64,000 nucleotides of DNA from Nitrospira sp. (GCA_015709715.1 CP054184.1:2899001-2963000); one strand, 5' to 3'; numbered from the stretch's first letter, positions 16,880-25,560 are shown. Program-made: numbers and translations. The notes: a model not told the origin generated them from the letters alone.

Positions 16880-18562
16880 ATGACTGATTTGGAAATCGCT
16901 CGCTCCATCAAGGCCAAGCATGTTTTCGAGGTGGCGCAGACACTTGGGATTCCTTCAGAGGACCTCATTCCATTTGGGCGGTATAAGGCGAAAGTGTCCT
17001 TAGGATTGAGTGCCCGGCTGCAGCGTCAACCGATAGGACGATATATTCTGGTTACGGCTATCAACCCGACTCCGCTCGGCGAAGGTAAAACCACCACCTC
17101 GATCGGCTTGAGCATGGGACTCTGTCGGTTGGGATACCGATCGGTTGTGACCCTCAGGCAGCCTTCCTTGGGACCGGTCTTCGGAATCAAGGGAGGTGGG
17201 ACGGGAGGTGGAAGGGCTCAAGTGTTCCCCATGGAGGATATCAATCTGCACTTCACGGGTGACGCCCATGCGGTATCGGCCAGCCATAACCTCCTTGCGG
17301 CGTTTGTGGACAATCACCTGTACCACGGAAATGGTCTTCGCGTGAATCCTTCAGGGATTCGATGGCCTAGGACGCTCGGGGTTAGTGATCGCGCGCTGCG
17401 AGACGTATGGCTAGGGGATGCAAAGAGAAAGCGATCCGGCCAGTTTGTCATCACGGAAGCTTCTGAAGTTATGGCGGTACTGGCTTTGGCCGCCGATTAT
17501 GAGGATCTTCGTCAACGTCTCGGTAGGATCCTAATCGGGCTGAACGAAGACGGACAATGCATCCATGCGGAGGACTTTAGTTGTGCCGGCTCAATGGCTG
17601 TATTGCTGAAGGATGCCCTGCTACCCAACTTGGTCCAAACCTTGGAGGGCACCCCGGCGTTTGTCCATGCTGGGCCGTTTGGGAATATCGCTCACGGCAA
17701 TTGTTCGATCGTTTCGGACCAATTGGCGTTACGCTGTTCTGACTACGTGGTTACGGAGGCAGGTTTCGGAAGCGACCTTGGGGCGGAGAAATTCTTTAAC
17801 ATCAAGTGCCGCGTATCCGGACTTCACCCGGACGTGGGGGTGGTCGTGGCGACGCTTCGGGCCCTCAAACTCCACGGAGGGGGCGGCACGGTGAAATCGG
17901 GGGTTCCCTTGCCACCGGGCTTAACGGGGCCCAATCAGGAGGCATTGGAACGGGGTTTCGCCAACCTTGAGCAACATATCGCCAACGTGCGGGCGCATGG
18001 TGTCCCTGTCGTCGTGGCCGTCAACGCCTTTAAGGACGACCCTCCCGAAGAACTACGTTGGGTATGCGAACGGACCAAGTCGGCGGGTGCCGAGGCGGCG
18101 GCGATCTCGACCCATTGGGCGAATGGAGGTCGAGGATCAGAGGAATTGGCGCGGGCCGTCGTTGAGGTGGCACGGCAAGGCAGCAAGTTTGCCCCGCTTT
18201 ACGATGTGGCGTGGCCCATCAAGAAGAAAATCGAAACTATCGTGACCAGGATGTATGGTGCGTCCGGGGTTTCGTTTCTCCCTCAGGCGGAGCGGGATAT
18301 CGAACTTGCAACTCGATTGGGGTTTGCGCAGCTTCCCATTTGTATGGCGAAAACGCCGCTTTCCCTCTCTCATGATCCGGCGCTCAAGGGGCGCCCGACG
18401 GGTTTTACCGTCCCCATTCAAGAAGTTCGAATCCTGGCCGGCGCGGGTTTTTTGACGGCGGTCTGTTCGGGAATCCAGCTGATGCCGGGGTTGCCTAAGA
18501 AGCCGGTTGGGGAACGGATCGACTTCGACCCGCGCTCGGGGGAAATCACGGGGCTGGCCTGA
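16880..18562 (+). CDS. fhs: formate--tetrahydrofolate ligase
   Basis: This 560-residue enzyme makes 10-formyl-THF from formate, ATP and THF, feeding purine synthesis or the methyl branch of C1 metabolism. The P-loop TPLGEGKTT is at residues 64-72. The Gly-rich GIKGGGTGGGRAQV and the DINLHFTGD stretch are family signatures, and length is normal. ATG 16880 is supported by a GGAGAA ribosome site and by homologous starts; the frame opens 12 codons earlier. It is convergent with hflC, 5 bases apart. Confidence 0.95.
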   Translation: MTDLEIARSIKAKHVFEVAQTLGIPSEDLIPFGRYKAKVSLGLSARLQRQPIGRYILVTAINPTPLGEGKTTTSIGLSMGLCRLGYRSVVTLRQPSLGPVFGIKGGGTGGGRAQVFPMEDINLHFTGDAHAVSASHNLLAAFVDNHLYHGNGLRVNPSGIRWPRTLGVSDRALRDVWLGDAKRKRSGQFVITEASEVMAVLALAADYEDLRQRLGRILIGLNEDGQCIHAEDFSCAGSMAVLLKDALLPNLVQTLEGTPAFVHAGPFGNIAHGNCSIVSDQLALRCSDYVVTEAGFGSDLGAEKFFNIKCRVSGLHPDVGVVVATLRALKLHGGGGTVKSGVPLPPGLTGPNQEALERGFANLEQHIANVRAHGVPVVVAVNAFKDDPPEELRWVCERTKSAGAEAAAISTHWANGGRGSEELARAVVEVARQGSKFAPLYDVAWPIKKKIETIVTRMYGASGVSFLPQAERDIELATRLGFAQLPICMAKTPLSLSHDPALKGRPTGFTVPIQEVRILAGAGFLTAVCSGIQLMPGLPKKPVGERIDFDPRSGEITGLA

Positions 18563-18567
18563 TCGAA

Positions 18568-19428
18568 CTAGCGCTGCTTGAGGTACCGTAAGAACTCCGA
18601 GTCTGGGCTGACCACTAGGGTGGTTCGATCCTTGAGGGTCTTTCGGTAGGCTTCCATCGTTCGGGTGAACTCGAAGAAGTGCGGATCCTGGCGGTAGGCT
18701 TCCGCATAGATTCGAAAGGCTTTGGCATCGCCTCCCCCGCGAATCTCCTCCGCCTCTCGGTAGGCCTCGGCGAGAATGATCTCGCGGTCCTTTTCAGCTT
18801 CGGACTTGATCTTTTGAGACTCCTCCGCACCCTCGGCACGGTATTGCTTGGCCTGCCGCTCACGTTCTGCCTGCATGCGGGCGAACACCGCCTTCTCATT
18901 CTGCTCCGGGAGGTCGGCGCGTTTGATGCGGACATCTTGGATCTCGATCCCATAGGCCGAGGCCTTCTCGTTAGCCCGCTGAGTGACGACGGCCATCAGC
19001 TGTGCCCGAGCGGAGGAGACGATCTCCGCAAGGTCATGCCGCCCCAATTCCACTCGCAGCTCCGAATAGATGATGTCGTGCAGGCGTTGGAGTGCGCCGC
19101 GTTGACTCTGAAATGCCTGATACACCTTGAGCGGATCGGTGATTCGCCACTTGGCGAAATTATCAAGGAGAAGGGTCTTCTTGTCCTGTGTAATGACATC
19201 CTGGGCGTTGGAATCGTAGTCCAGCAGGCGCTTGTCGAAGTAGGTCACCTCCTCGATGAAGGGCATTTTTAGATACAGACCGGCTTCGGTCACGTTTCGG
19301 ACTGGTTTACCCAATTGAACGACGATGGCGTTCTGCGTCACGTCGACGACATAAAACGGAGAGGCGCCCAAGACGAAGAGACCGACGACAATGCCGATCA
19401 GTGCCACCATGATTCCTTGTTTGCTCAT
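18568..19428 (-). CDS. hflC: HflC, SPFH-domain protease regulator
   Basis: This 286-residue band-7/SPFH protein has one N-terminal membrane helix (about residues 7-28), the SPFH domain, then a long coiled-coil tail. With HflK it forms a large periplasmic cage around FtsH and limits degradation of membrane substrates. The initiation codon overlaps the hflK stop (ATGA, 4 bases), so the two are translationally coupled. Confidence 0.93.
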   Translation of the reverse strand: MSKQGIMVALIGIVVGLFVLGASPFYVVDVTQNAIVVQLGKPVRNVTEAGLYLKMPFIEEVTYFDKRLLDYDSNAQDVITQDKKTLLLDNFAKWRITDPLKVYQAFQSQRGALQRLHDIIYSELRVELGRHDLAEIVSSARAQLMAVVTQRANEKASAYGIEIQDVRIKRADLPEQNEKAVFARMQAERERQAKQYRAEGAEESQKIKSEAEKDREIILAEAYREAEEIRGGGDAKAFRIYAEAYRQDPHFFEFTRTMEAYRKTLKDRTTLVVSPDSEFLRYLKQR

Positions 19429-20462
19429 GGAGTCGGCTCCTGCGCAGGGGTGGAGTGGGCGGGCTTCGAAAAACGGTCGAGCGGCAAATAGGGCAGCACA
19501 CGTTCGCCTCCCTTGCCGTCCATGATCACCTTGTCGATCGTGGGTAGGATCTCCTCCAGCGTTTCGATATAGATGCGCTTGCTGATGATGTCCTTGGCCT
19601 GGTGATATTCCTTGAGTGTCGCCTGGAATCGATTGGCTTCGCCTTGGGCTCGATTGAGGCGGGCCTGCGCATAGCCCTTTGACTGATTGACGAGCTGAGC
19701 CGCTTCGCCTTTGGCTTTGGGGATGATGTCGTTGCGATAGCCCTGCGCCTGGTTGATCAGCTTTTCGCGGTCCTCTTTAGCGTTGGTCACATCCTTGAAC
19801 GCTGCGGCCACGGCCTCTGGGGGATCCACGTCCTGCAGTTGGACCGCAGCGACCTGCAGGCCGGTTTTATACTCGTCCAAGATACGCTGAAGCAGTTCCT
19901 GTGTGTCCTGTTGAATCTGCGCTTTACCGGTGGTGAGGGCTTCGTCGATCTTGCTCTTGCCGATCACTTCCCGCATCGAGGCCTCGGCTGCTTTCCCGAT
20001 CGTGTCATGAATGTCGGCGACGTTGAAGAGGTATTCACGGGAGCTTTTGATTTTATATTGGACGATGAACTCTATGGCCAAGATGTTCATGTCACCGGTC
20101 AGCATCAAGGCTTCCTGCGGGATCATCTGCTGGCGACCCTGTCGATCGGTGCGAAAGCCGACTTCCACTCGATGGAGTTTAGCCACCTTCGGCTGCAAGA
20201 CGGTTTCGAGCACTGGAATCTTGAGGTGGGGTCCCGGATCGACGACACGGACCGGGACGCCGAATCGTTTGACGACTCCTTCTTCATCCGGCGCCACGAT
20301 GAAGGCGCTCTGCCAGATCAGGAAGATCGTCAGGGCGACAATCAGCAGATTGCGGAATCCGCCGGATGGCAATAAGTTGCGTAGTTGGCCCTTGGCCTGT
20401 TGGAAGGCCTCGTCCAAATCGTCGCCCTTCTTGCTCCACGGATCTTTCGGGTCCCAGACCAT
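19425..20462 (-). CDS. hflK: HflK, SPFH-domain protease regulator
   Basis: This 345-residue partner of HflC has a short cytoplasmic N-terminus with the DPKDPWSKKGDD signature, a membrane helix (about residues 40-60), an SPFH domain and a coiled coil. The frame opens at TTG 20480, but ATG 20462 gives the MVWDPKDPW start expected from other HflK proteins. It is divergent from arsR. Confidence 0.92.
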   Translation of the reverse strand: MVWDPKDPWSKKGDDLDEAFQQAKGQLRNLLPSGGFRNLLIVALTIFLIWQSAFIVAPDEEGVVKRFGVPVRVVDPGPHLKIPVLETVLQPKVAKLHRVEVGFRTDRQGRQQMIPQEALMLTGDMNILAIEFIVQYKIKSSREYLFNVADIHDTIGKAAEASMREVIGKSKIDEALTTGKAQIQQDTQELLQRILDEYKTGLQVAAVQLQDVDPPEAVAAAFKDVTNAKEDREKLINQAQGYRNDIIPKAKGEAAQLVNQSKGYAQARLNRAQGEANRFQATLKEYHQAKDIISKRIYIETLEEILPTIDKVIMDGKGGERVLPYLPLDRFSKPAHSTPAQEPTP

Positions 20463-20553
20463 ATCTCGACTCACTTCCAAGTCATCGTGAGGGCATCAGT
20501 GTTCCACCTTAGCAAAGTGGGATGCGGCGAGCAACACTTATCAATGGCCGTAT

Positions 20554-20583
20554 TTGACATATCAATAAATATTGATATATGAT
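20554..20583 (+). promoter_or_regulatory. arsR promoter with embedded ArsR operator
   Basis: Consensus -35 TTGACA (20554-20559), 18-bp spacer and -10 TATGAT (20578-20583). The spacer is filled by a perfect 20-bp palindrome, ATATCAATA-AA-TATTGATAT (20559-20578), so a bound repressor would block RNA polymerase. The core pattern ATCAA-N6-TTGAT is found again after arsR. This promoter also shows that ATG codons at 20579 and 20582 cannot be the arsR start. Confidence 0.85.
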
Positions 20584-20608
20584 GGCAACTGTGATGAGAG
20601 GGACGGCA

Positions 20609-20914
20609 ATGAAAAATCCGGCGCGAGCGGCGGCGTTGTTTCACGCGCTTGCCGACCAGACTCGCCTCGACATCCTCGACGAATTGCGCGGTGGGGAGTG
20701 CTGTGTGTGCGAACTGACGGATCATCTGCAGGCCGGACAATCCAGGCTGTCGTTTCACCTGAAGGTTCTCAAGGACGCGGGCGTCATTGTGGATCGTCGT
20801 GACGGGCGGTGGATGTACTACAGTCTGAACACCGATGTGATCGAGGAATTGAGCGGGCTAGTCGAGTCATTTAGGCTGCAGAAACGGTCTCGTCGTGCCG
20901 CAAGCTGCGGCTGA
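20609..20914 (+). CDS. arsR: ArsR/SmtB-family arsenite-responsive repressor
   Basis: This 101-residue winged-helix repressor has the As(III)-binding motif ECCVCEL with Cys32 and Cys34 at the classical positions, plus Cys31 and a Cys near the C-terminus. Arsenite binding releases it from DNA. The start is set at ATG 20609 because the promoter's -10 covers the upstream ATGs and a GAGAGGG ribosome site precedes 20609. It is the first gene of a plus-strand ars operon with a decayed arsM, acr3 and arsC. Confidence 0.92.
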   Translation: MKNPARAAALFHALADQTRLDILDELRGGECCVCELTDHLQAGQSRLSFHLKVLKDAGVIVDRRDGRWMYYSLNTDVIEELSGLVESFRLQKRSRRAASCG

Positions 20915-20932
20915 TTTTTTTTGATGCGATGT

Positions 20933-20948
20933 ATCAATAAAACTTGAT
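20933..20948 (+). promoter_or_regulatory. second ArsR-type operator, between arsR and the arsM remnant
   Basis: ATCAA-TAAAAC-TTGAT repeats the half-sites and N6 spacing of the site upstream of arsR (ATCAA-TAAATA-TTGAT). It sits 18 bases after the arsR stop and just before the AAGGGAGG ribosome site of the next frame. It may control an internal promoter or tighten repression by looping. Confidence 0.6.
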
Positions 20949-20969
20949 TGATGCAAGGGAGGTTCGACC

Positions 20970-21542
20970 ATGGATGCCGAAACCATTCGAAAACTCGTGA
21001 AGGAAAAATACGGGGCGGCGGCCGAACGGGCGACCAGCGGCGGCAGTGCCTGTTGTGGGGCGTCGCCGGCGTTGACGAAGATCGATCCTATACCTCCAAC
21101 CTGTATTCGGAGGAGGAACGCGGAGGGGTGCCGGCTGATGCGGTAGCTGCTTCGTTGGGCTGTGGTAACCCGACGGCCTTGGCCCGCCGAGGCGTTTCGC
21201 GTTTTGCGTCCCGGCGGGAGGCTAGCGCTGTCCGACATCGTGGTGAAGGGAGCGGTGCCGAGTGAGATTCGCCGGAACCTTGAATTGTGGGCAGGGTGTG
21301 TCGCCGGGGCACTGGAGGAGTCGGAATATCGCGAGCTGCTCCGTCAAACCGGCTTTATGGAGGTCGGGGTTGAGCCGACCCGTATCTACCATGCCGATGA
21401 TGTGAAGGCGTCCCTCGTCGGCACGGAGCTGACCAGTGACCTCTTGATTGCCCAAGTCGAGGGGAAATTCATGAGCGCCTTTATCCGAGCCAAGAAGCCG
21501 ATGGTTGCGGCTGGGAGCCACCCGGCGGTTGTTCAACCATAA
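20970..21542 (+). pseudogene. arsM: decayed arsM (arsenite methyltransferase) with frameshift and internal deletion
   Basis: Three reading frames together spell an ArsM-type protein. Frame one (from ATG 20970, good AAGGGAGG site) gives the N-terminal IRKLVKEKYGAAAERA and GGSACCG. At about 21087 a one-base loss shifts to a second frame carrying TSNLYSEEERGGVPADAVAASLGCGNPTALA. Near 21175 the SAM-binding core (the VLDLGSGGGID region and about 100 residues) is missing, and a third frame resumes at EAFRVLRPGGRLALSDIVV to the stop at 21542. Without motif I it cannot bind SAM. An intact arsM lies at 24108-25295, so loss may have been tolerated. Assembly error is an alternative, but it would have to explain two separate lesions. 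Confidence 0.8.
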
Positions 21543-21553
21543 GGAGAGGCACT

Positions 21554-22600
21554 GTGTCATTCTTTGAGCGCTACCTGACCCTCTGGGTTGCTGTGTGTAT
21601 GGTGGTGGGTGTCTTGCTTGGGCAGGCCGCGCCCGGTGTCGTTGCCGGCCTCAGGGATGCTGAGGTTTGGGAGGGAAGCCATATCAATCTCCCCATTGCG
21701 CTCCTGATTTGGCTCATGATCGTGCCGATGATGATGAGGGTCGAGTTTGGGGCGATCCGTGATGTGGGACAACGTCCCGCTGGGCTGTTCATCACGTTGT
21801 TCGTGAATTGGCTGGTCAAACCCTTTTCCATGGCGTTCTTGGCCTGGCTGTTCTTCCGATACGTCTTTGCAGTCTGGATCACCCCGTCGGAGGCCGATCA
21901 ATACATCGCTGGAACGATTATTTTGGCGGCTGCTCCCTGTACTGCGATGGTGTTTGTCTGGAGTTACCTGACGGACGGTGATCCTGCCTATACGCTCGTC
22001 CAGGTGGCCGTCAACGATCTCATCATGCTGGTGTTGTTTGCGCCCATCGTCGGGCTGCTGGTCAGCGGCGCGTCGTCCTTGGCCGTTCCGTTCGATGTGC
22101 TGGTCTACTCGGTCGTCACGTTCATCGTGATTCCCTTGGCGATCGGCTCGGCGCTTCGAGCGCGGCTGGTGCGGCAACATGGTCGACGATGGCTGGAGGA
22201 AGTCTGTTTGCCGCGGTTCGCACCGGTGACAATTGCGGCGCTGCTGCTGACATTGGTACTGATTTTTGCTTTCCAAGCGCAGAACATCCTGAACAAGACC
22301 GGTCATGTGTTGCTGATCGCGGTGCCCATTCTGTTGCAGGTGTACCTGAATGCGGGGTTGGCCTATGGTCTGATGCATCGGTGGCGAGTTCCTCATACCG
22401 TCGCGGCCCCCGGCGCGTTGATCGGCGCGAGTAATTTTTTTGAGTTGGCGGTCGCCACGGCCATTGCCCTGTTCGGTCTGGAGTCGGGTGCGGCCTTGGC
22501 GACGGTGGTGGGGGTGCTGGTCGAGGTGCCGGTGATGTTGTCGGTCTGTAGTCTGTGCAATAGCACCAGGTCTTGGTTTGCGCAGGAGGTTGCAGGATGA
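21554..22600 (+). CDS. acr3: Acr3-type arsenite efflux permease
   Basis: This 348-residue protein with ten predicted membrane segments belongs to the BART-superfamily Acr3 group. The conserved cysteine is in AAAPCTAMVFVWS, the stretch needed for As(III) transport. It exports arsenite using the proton motive force and is distinct from ArsB. GTG 21554 is preceded by AAGGAGAGG. The stop overlaps the arsC start by four bases (ATGA). Confidence 0.93.
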   Translation: MSFFERYLTLWVAVCMVVGVLLGQAAPGVVAGLRDAEVWEGSHINLPIALLIWLMIVPMMMRVEFGAIRDVGQRPAGLFITLFVNWLVKPFSMAFLAWLFFRYVFAVWITPSEADQYIAGTIILAAAPCTAMVFVWSYLTDGDPAYTLVQVAVNDLIMLVLFAPIVGLLVSGASSLAVPFDVLVYSVVTFIVIPLAIGSALRARLVRQHGRRWLEEVCLPRFAPVTIAALLLTLVLIFAFQAQNILNKTGHVLLIAVPILLQVYLNAGLAYGLMHRWRVPHTVAAPGALIGASNFFELAVATAIALFGLESGAALATVVGVLVEVPVMLSVCSLCNSTRSWFAQEVAG

Positions 22601-23022
22601 AGCAGCGGGTGTTGTTTCTCTGCACAGGAAATTCCGCCAGGAGCCAAATGGCTGAAGGATGGCTGCGGCGTCTGGCAGGGGACCGGTTCGAGGTGTTCAG
22701 CGCAGGCACGCAACCGGTCGGGCTGAATCCGGGAGCGGTCGCGGCAATGGCCGAGGTGGGAATCGATGTCTCACAGCAGCGCTCGAAGCATGTATCGGAA
22801 TTCAGGTCGCAGACGTTCGACCATGTGATTACGGTGTGTGACCGTGCGAAGGAGTCCTGCCCGGTGTGGCCTGGGACGACGCATGTGCTCCACTGGAGTT
22901 TCGACGATCCGGCTGCGAGCACGGACTCGCCCGAATCCAGCCGAGCCCTCTTTCGGCGAGTACGCGATGAAATCGGCGACCGGATCAAGCGGTTTCTGGA
23001 CACATCGGAGGCCGAAGAGTAA
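22597..23022 (+). CDS. arsC: thioredoxin-coupled arsenate reductase (LMW-PTPase type)
   Basis: 141 residues. The phosphatase-like P-loop CTGNSARS holds the nucleophile Cys9, and the redox pair Cys81 and Cys88 in VCDRAKESCP matches the Cys10/Cys82/Cys89 relay of Staphylococcus ArsC. It reduces As(V) to As(III), the substrate of Acr3 and ArsM. Translation is coupled to acr3. A longer frame from 22573 lies inside acr3 and is rejected. Confidence 0.94.
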   Translation: MKQRVLFLCTGNSARSQMAEGWLRRLAGDRFEVFSAGTQPVGLNPGAVAAMAEVGIDVSQQRSKHVSEFRSQTFDHVITVCDRAKESCPVWPGTTHVLHWSFDDPAASTDSPESSRALFRRVRDEIGDRIKRFLDTSEAEE

Positions 23023-23061
23023 CGGCGGCTCAGGAGGGCCGGTCCTCAGGGGTATGCGGCT

Positions 23062-24105
23062 TTAGGAGGTGACTGCCCCACCGCAGGAGGACCCGCTCCC
23101 TGCCGTGCAGCCGTAGCAGTGATTGTTGGTGACGATAGGACGGTGCTGCAAGCGATCCGGGTCAAAGTCCCGAATATGCCGTGGCGCCTGCAGCGAGACC
23201 GGCAAGTCCAACATTTGGTTGAAGTCGCAGTCGTAGAGTGTGCCGTCCCATCCCACCGAGAGTGTGTAACGACACATGACGCCGGCCGCCGCGGCGGGAT
23301 TGAAGGCCGCCGCCAACCGTTCCATGTAGCCCTCGAAGTTGCCGCTGTCGACCAGAAACTCCAAGAAGCGACTGATGGGCATGTTCGTGATCGTATAGAG
23401 CCGCGTAAAACTGATGCCGTGACGAGTGGTCAGCTCTTTGCGGAACTGGGCCTCGATCGCCTCCTGTTTGGGCGGAAGGAACGCTCCAACCGGATTGTAG
23501 ACCAAATCCAGGATGAGGCCCGTCCCTTCTCGGCCGTATCCCACCTGATTCAGTCGCCGCAGGGCCTCCATCGATTTGTCGAAGATGCCCTCGCCACGTT
23601 GTGCGTCCGTCTGCGAAGCCCGGTAGGAGGGCAGAGAGGCAACGACCTCTACGCGATGCTGCGCCAGGAACTCCGCCAAGTCCGCCTGAGACGGCACGAG
23701 CAGCACGGACAAATTGCAGCGATCCATCACATGGCGGCCCAGCGATCGTGCCTGTCCCACCAGCCAGCGAAAGTGTGGATTCAGCTCGGGAGCGCCTCCC
23801 GTAATGTCGAGCGTGGGAATCTCGGTCTGGGCCAAGGCGCGCAAGCAGAGGTCCATGGTCTCCCTCGTCATGACCTCGGTGCGGTCAGGCCCCGCGTCGA
23901 CATGGCAGTGTCGGCAGGTTTGGTTGCAGAGCTTCCCGACATTGACCTGTAACGTCGTAAGGCCCGTGACGTGGAGCGGAAAGAGACCTGCGCGATCAAG
24001 CGCCTGGTCAAAGGAAGGGCAGACCTGGTTTTCGGTTAACAGGCGTAACTGCTCAGAAGGCGCTGCCAGGGGATCCCGCCGCGCAAGAAGGCTCAGGCCG
24101 GCCAT
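23062..24105 (-). CDS. arsS: arsenosugar-type radical SAM protein ArsS
   Basis: 347 residues. The radical-SAM cluster motif CNQTCRHC (Cys60, Cys64, Cys67) is followed by HVDAGPDRTE and LDITGGAPELNPHFRW. The C-terminal part is Cys-rich (CRYTLSVGWDGTLYDCDFNQ and a final CYGCTAGSGSSCGG), suggesting an auxiliary Fe-S cluster. The family works after ArsM to attach a deoxyadenosyl group to methylated arsenic, leading to arsenosugars as shown in cyanobacteria. It begins 2 bases after the arsM stop, so they form one unit. Function here is inferred from family and context. Confidence 0.88.
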   Translation of the reverse strand: MAGLSLLARRDPLAAPSEQLRLLTENQVCPSFDQALDRAGLFPLHVTGLTTLQVNVGKLCNQTCRHCHVDAGPDRTEVMTRETMDLCLRALAQTEIPTLDITGGAPELNPHFRWLVGQARSLGRHVMDRCNLSVLLVPSQADLAEFLAQHRVEVVASLPSYRASQTDAQRGEGIFDKSMEALRRLNQVGYGREGTGLILDLVYNPVGAFLPPKQEAIEAQFRKELTTRHGISFTRLYTITNMPISRFLEFLVDSGNFEGYMERLAAAFNPAAAAGVMCRYTLSVGWDGTLYDCDFNQMLDLPVSLQAPRHIRDFDPDRLQHRPIVTNNHCYGCTAGSGSSCGGAVTS

Positions 24106-24107
24106 GT

Positions 24108-25295
24108 TCAGCAGCAGCCCCCCGTCGCGCTACAGGTGATGGCCGTTCCTTCGACTCCGGTCGACGATCGATTGTAGATGATGAAGTGAGGGCGATATTC
24201 CTCTGTCGAGAGTACTTTTCGGGTCTTGGAGCAAATCTCCAGCGGGACGCCGCGATAGTAGTGGTGGTGGTCGTCGTCCTCCGCATGGATGACCGCCCCG
24301 CCGAGAACGGCATAGTCGCCTTGCCACACGCAGGGAGCCTCCTCCGGCAGAATGGCGCACCAGCGAGGATCCGCAGCATCGAGGGGAACGGGTGAGGAGC
24401 CGATCACGAAGAGCGAACGGAACGGCTCCGTATCGAGTAGCTGGGCTTGAGCGGCGTCGATCACCTGCGGGATGCCACGTTGGTACCGCTGTCCCCACTC
24501 ATCGGTGACGGCCGAGAAGGGGCCGCGGAGGGTGGCATAGAGAGAGGCGCTGCTCGCGGAAGGGACGGGGAGTTTGTACCCGGTCAGCGTGACCGACAGA
24601 AAATGAATGCCGTCGATCGATTGCCAGGGCATGGCCTTGACCTGGTGGATCCCGCGGAACCCGGCATCGACCATGCCGCCGATATAATCCTGCACCTGTA
24701 AGGCACCAGACAGGCAATCGCCCCATTTGGCGCTGTCATGCACCAGGTATTGCGGCACGACTTGATCGGAGACGATGTCCGAAATGGTGAAACGCCCGCC
24801 GGGCTTGATCACGCGATACATCTCGCGGAAGACCTTGTGTTTATCGGGAGCCAGATTGATGACACAATTAGAAATGATCAGATCCACGCTCGCATCGGCG
24901 ATCGGCATCGCGTCGGCCATGCCCTTCCGAAACTCCACGTTCGAGGCCCCATAGCCCAAATTGGCTGCGACCAGGGGCGCATTGCGACGGGCGATTTCCA
25001 GCATGGTGTCGGTCATGTCGATGCCGATGACTCGGCCGCTCGGTCCGACACGGCGGGCCGCCTCAAAACAGTCGATCCCTCCGCCTGAGCCGATATCCAG
25101 CACCGTCTCGCCGGTCCGCACGTTGTCCAGGCCCGCCGGCGTGCCGCACCCATAGGAAATCTTTAGCACCTCGTCGGGAATGAAGGAACGCAGGTCTTCA
25201 AAGTTGTACCCGGTCGGGCAACACATCTGTTCCCCTGAGCCGGCGGCGCGGGCATACCGGTCGCTGACTTTCTGGGTGATATCGTCGATAGACAT
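24108..25295 (-). CDS. arsM: arsenite methyltransferase ArsM (arsenosugar-pathway type)
   Basis: 395 residues. A class I SAM methyltransferase domain has motif I VLDIGSGGGID at residues 65-75. As(III)-binding cysteines are visible in MCCPTG (25-26), SYGCGTP (50), ISNCVINL and WGDCLSGA. A C-terminal region (about residues 245-395) is not part of the methyltransferase fold; it has WCAILPEEAP and a run DDDHHHYY, and ends in GGCC. It methylates trivalent arsenic stepwise. ATG 25295 is fixed by a GAAGGAG site; the frame opens 49 codons earlier without support. It is followed by arsS. Confidence 0.9.
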   Translation of the reverse strand: MSIDDITQKVSDRYARAAGSGEQMCCPTGYNFEDLRSFIPDEVLKISYGCGTPAGLDNVRTGETVLDIGSGGGIDCFEAARRVGPSGRVIGIDMTDTMLEIARRNAPLVAANLGYGASNVEFRKGMADAMPIADASVDLIISNCVINLAPDKHKVFREMYRVIKPGGRFTISDIVSDQVVPQYLVHDSAKWGDCLSGALQVQDYIGGMVDAGFRGIHQVKAMPWQSIDGIHFLSVTLTGYKLPVPSASSASLYATLRGPFSAVTDEWGQRYQRGIPQVIDAAQAQLLDTEPFRSLFVIGSSPVPLDAADPRWCAILPEEAPCVWQGDYAVLGGAVIHAEDDDHHHYYRGVPLEICSKTRKVLSTEEYRPHFIIYNRSSTGVEGTAITCSATGGCC

Positions 25296-25401
25296 GGGAT
25301 GTACTCCTTCGAAGACGTGGCAGGTCATATTGTAGTAACAACTCTCCTCATCGGGAGTCAATGTCGGCCTCACGCGGGCGAGGTAGGCCGTGCAGGAGAC
25401 T

Positions 25402-25441
25402 TGCCCCGGCAGGAGGTCCGATGAGACCTCCTGCCGGGGCA
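25402..25441. repeat. perfect 40-bp inverted repeat (17-bp stem, 6-base loop)
   Basis: Arms at 25402-25418 and 25425-25441 are fully complementary around the loop CGATGA. The stem is very GC-rich and no T run follows on either strand, so it is not a classic terminator. It lies about 107 bases upstream of arsM on the minus strand, and could be a barrier terminator or a leader structure for arsM-arsS. Confidence 0.8.
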
Positions 25442-25449
25442 TCAGTCAG

Positions 25450-25560
25450 TTAGAACGATAGGGCGGCCCATTCCTGTCCGTCCATCGCGGCGTACCGTGT
25501 ACTCCAATCACTGTTACTCGGCTGCGTGGCGGTGGGCTTTTCGACGATATCGCTTTTCAT
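25450..25560 (-). CDS. possible 36-residue protein or gene remnant
   Basis: ATG 25560 to TAA 25450 encodes a small hydrophilic peptide ending in MDGQEWAALSF. The same frame stays open upstream to 25734 with protein-like composition, but there is no start codon or ribosome site there. The stretch may be the tail of a decayed gene. No family is recognised. Confidence 0.25.
   Translation of the reverse strand: MKSDIVEKPTATQPSNSDWSTRYAAMDGQEWAALSF

Noticed and set aside
16686-16880. 64-codon minus-strand frame before fhs
   Set aside because: No ribosome site and no homology by eye; it overlaps the fhs promoter.
25402-25441. Classic rho-independent terminator
   Set aside because: The stem is perfect, but neither side has a T run, so it is reported as an inverted repeat.
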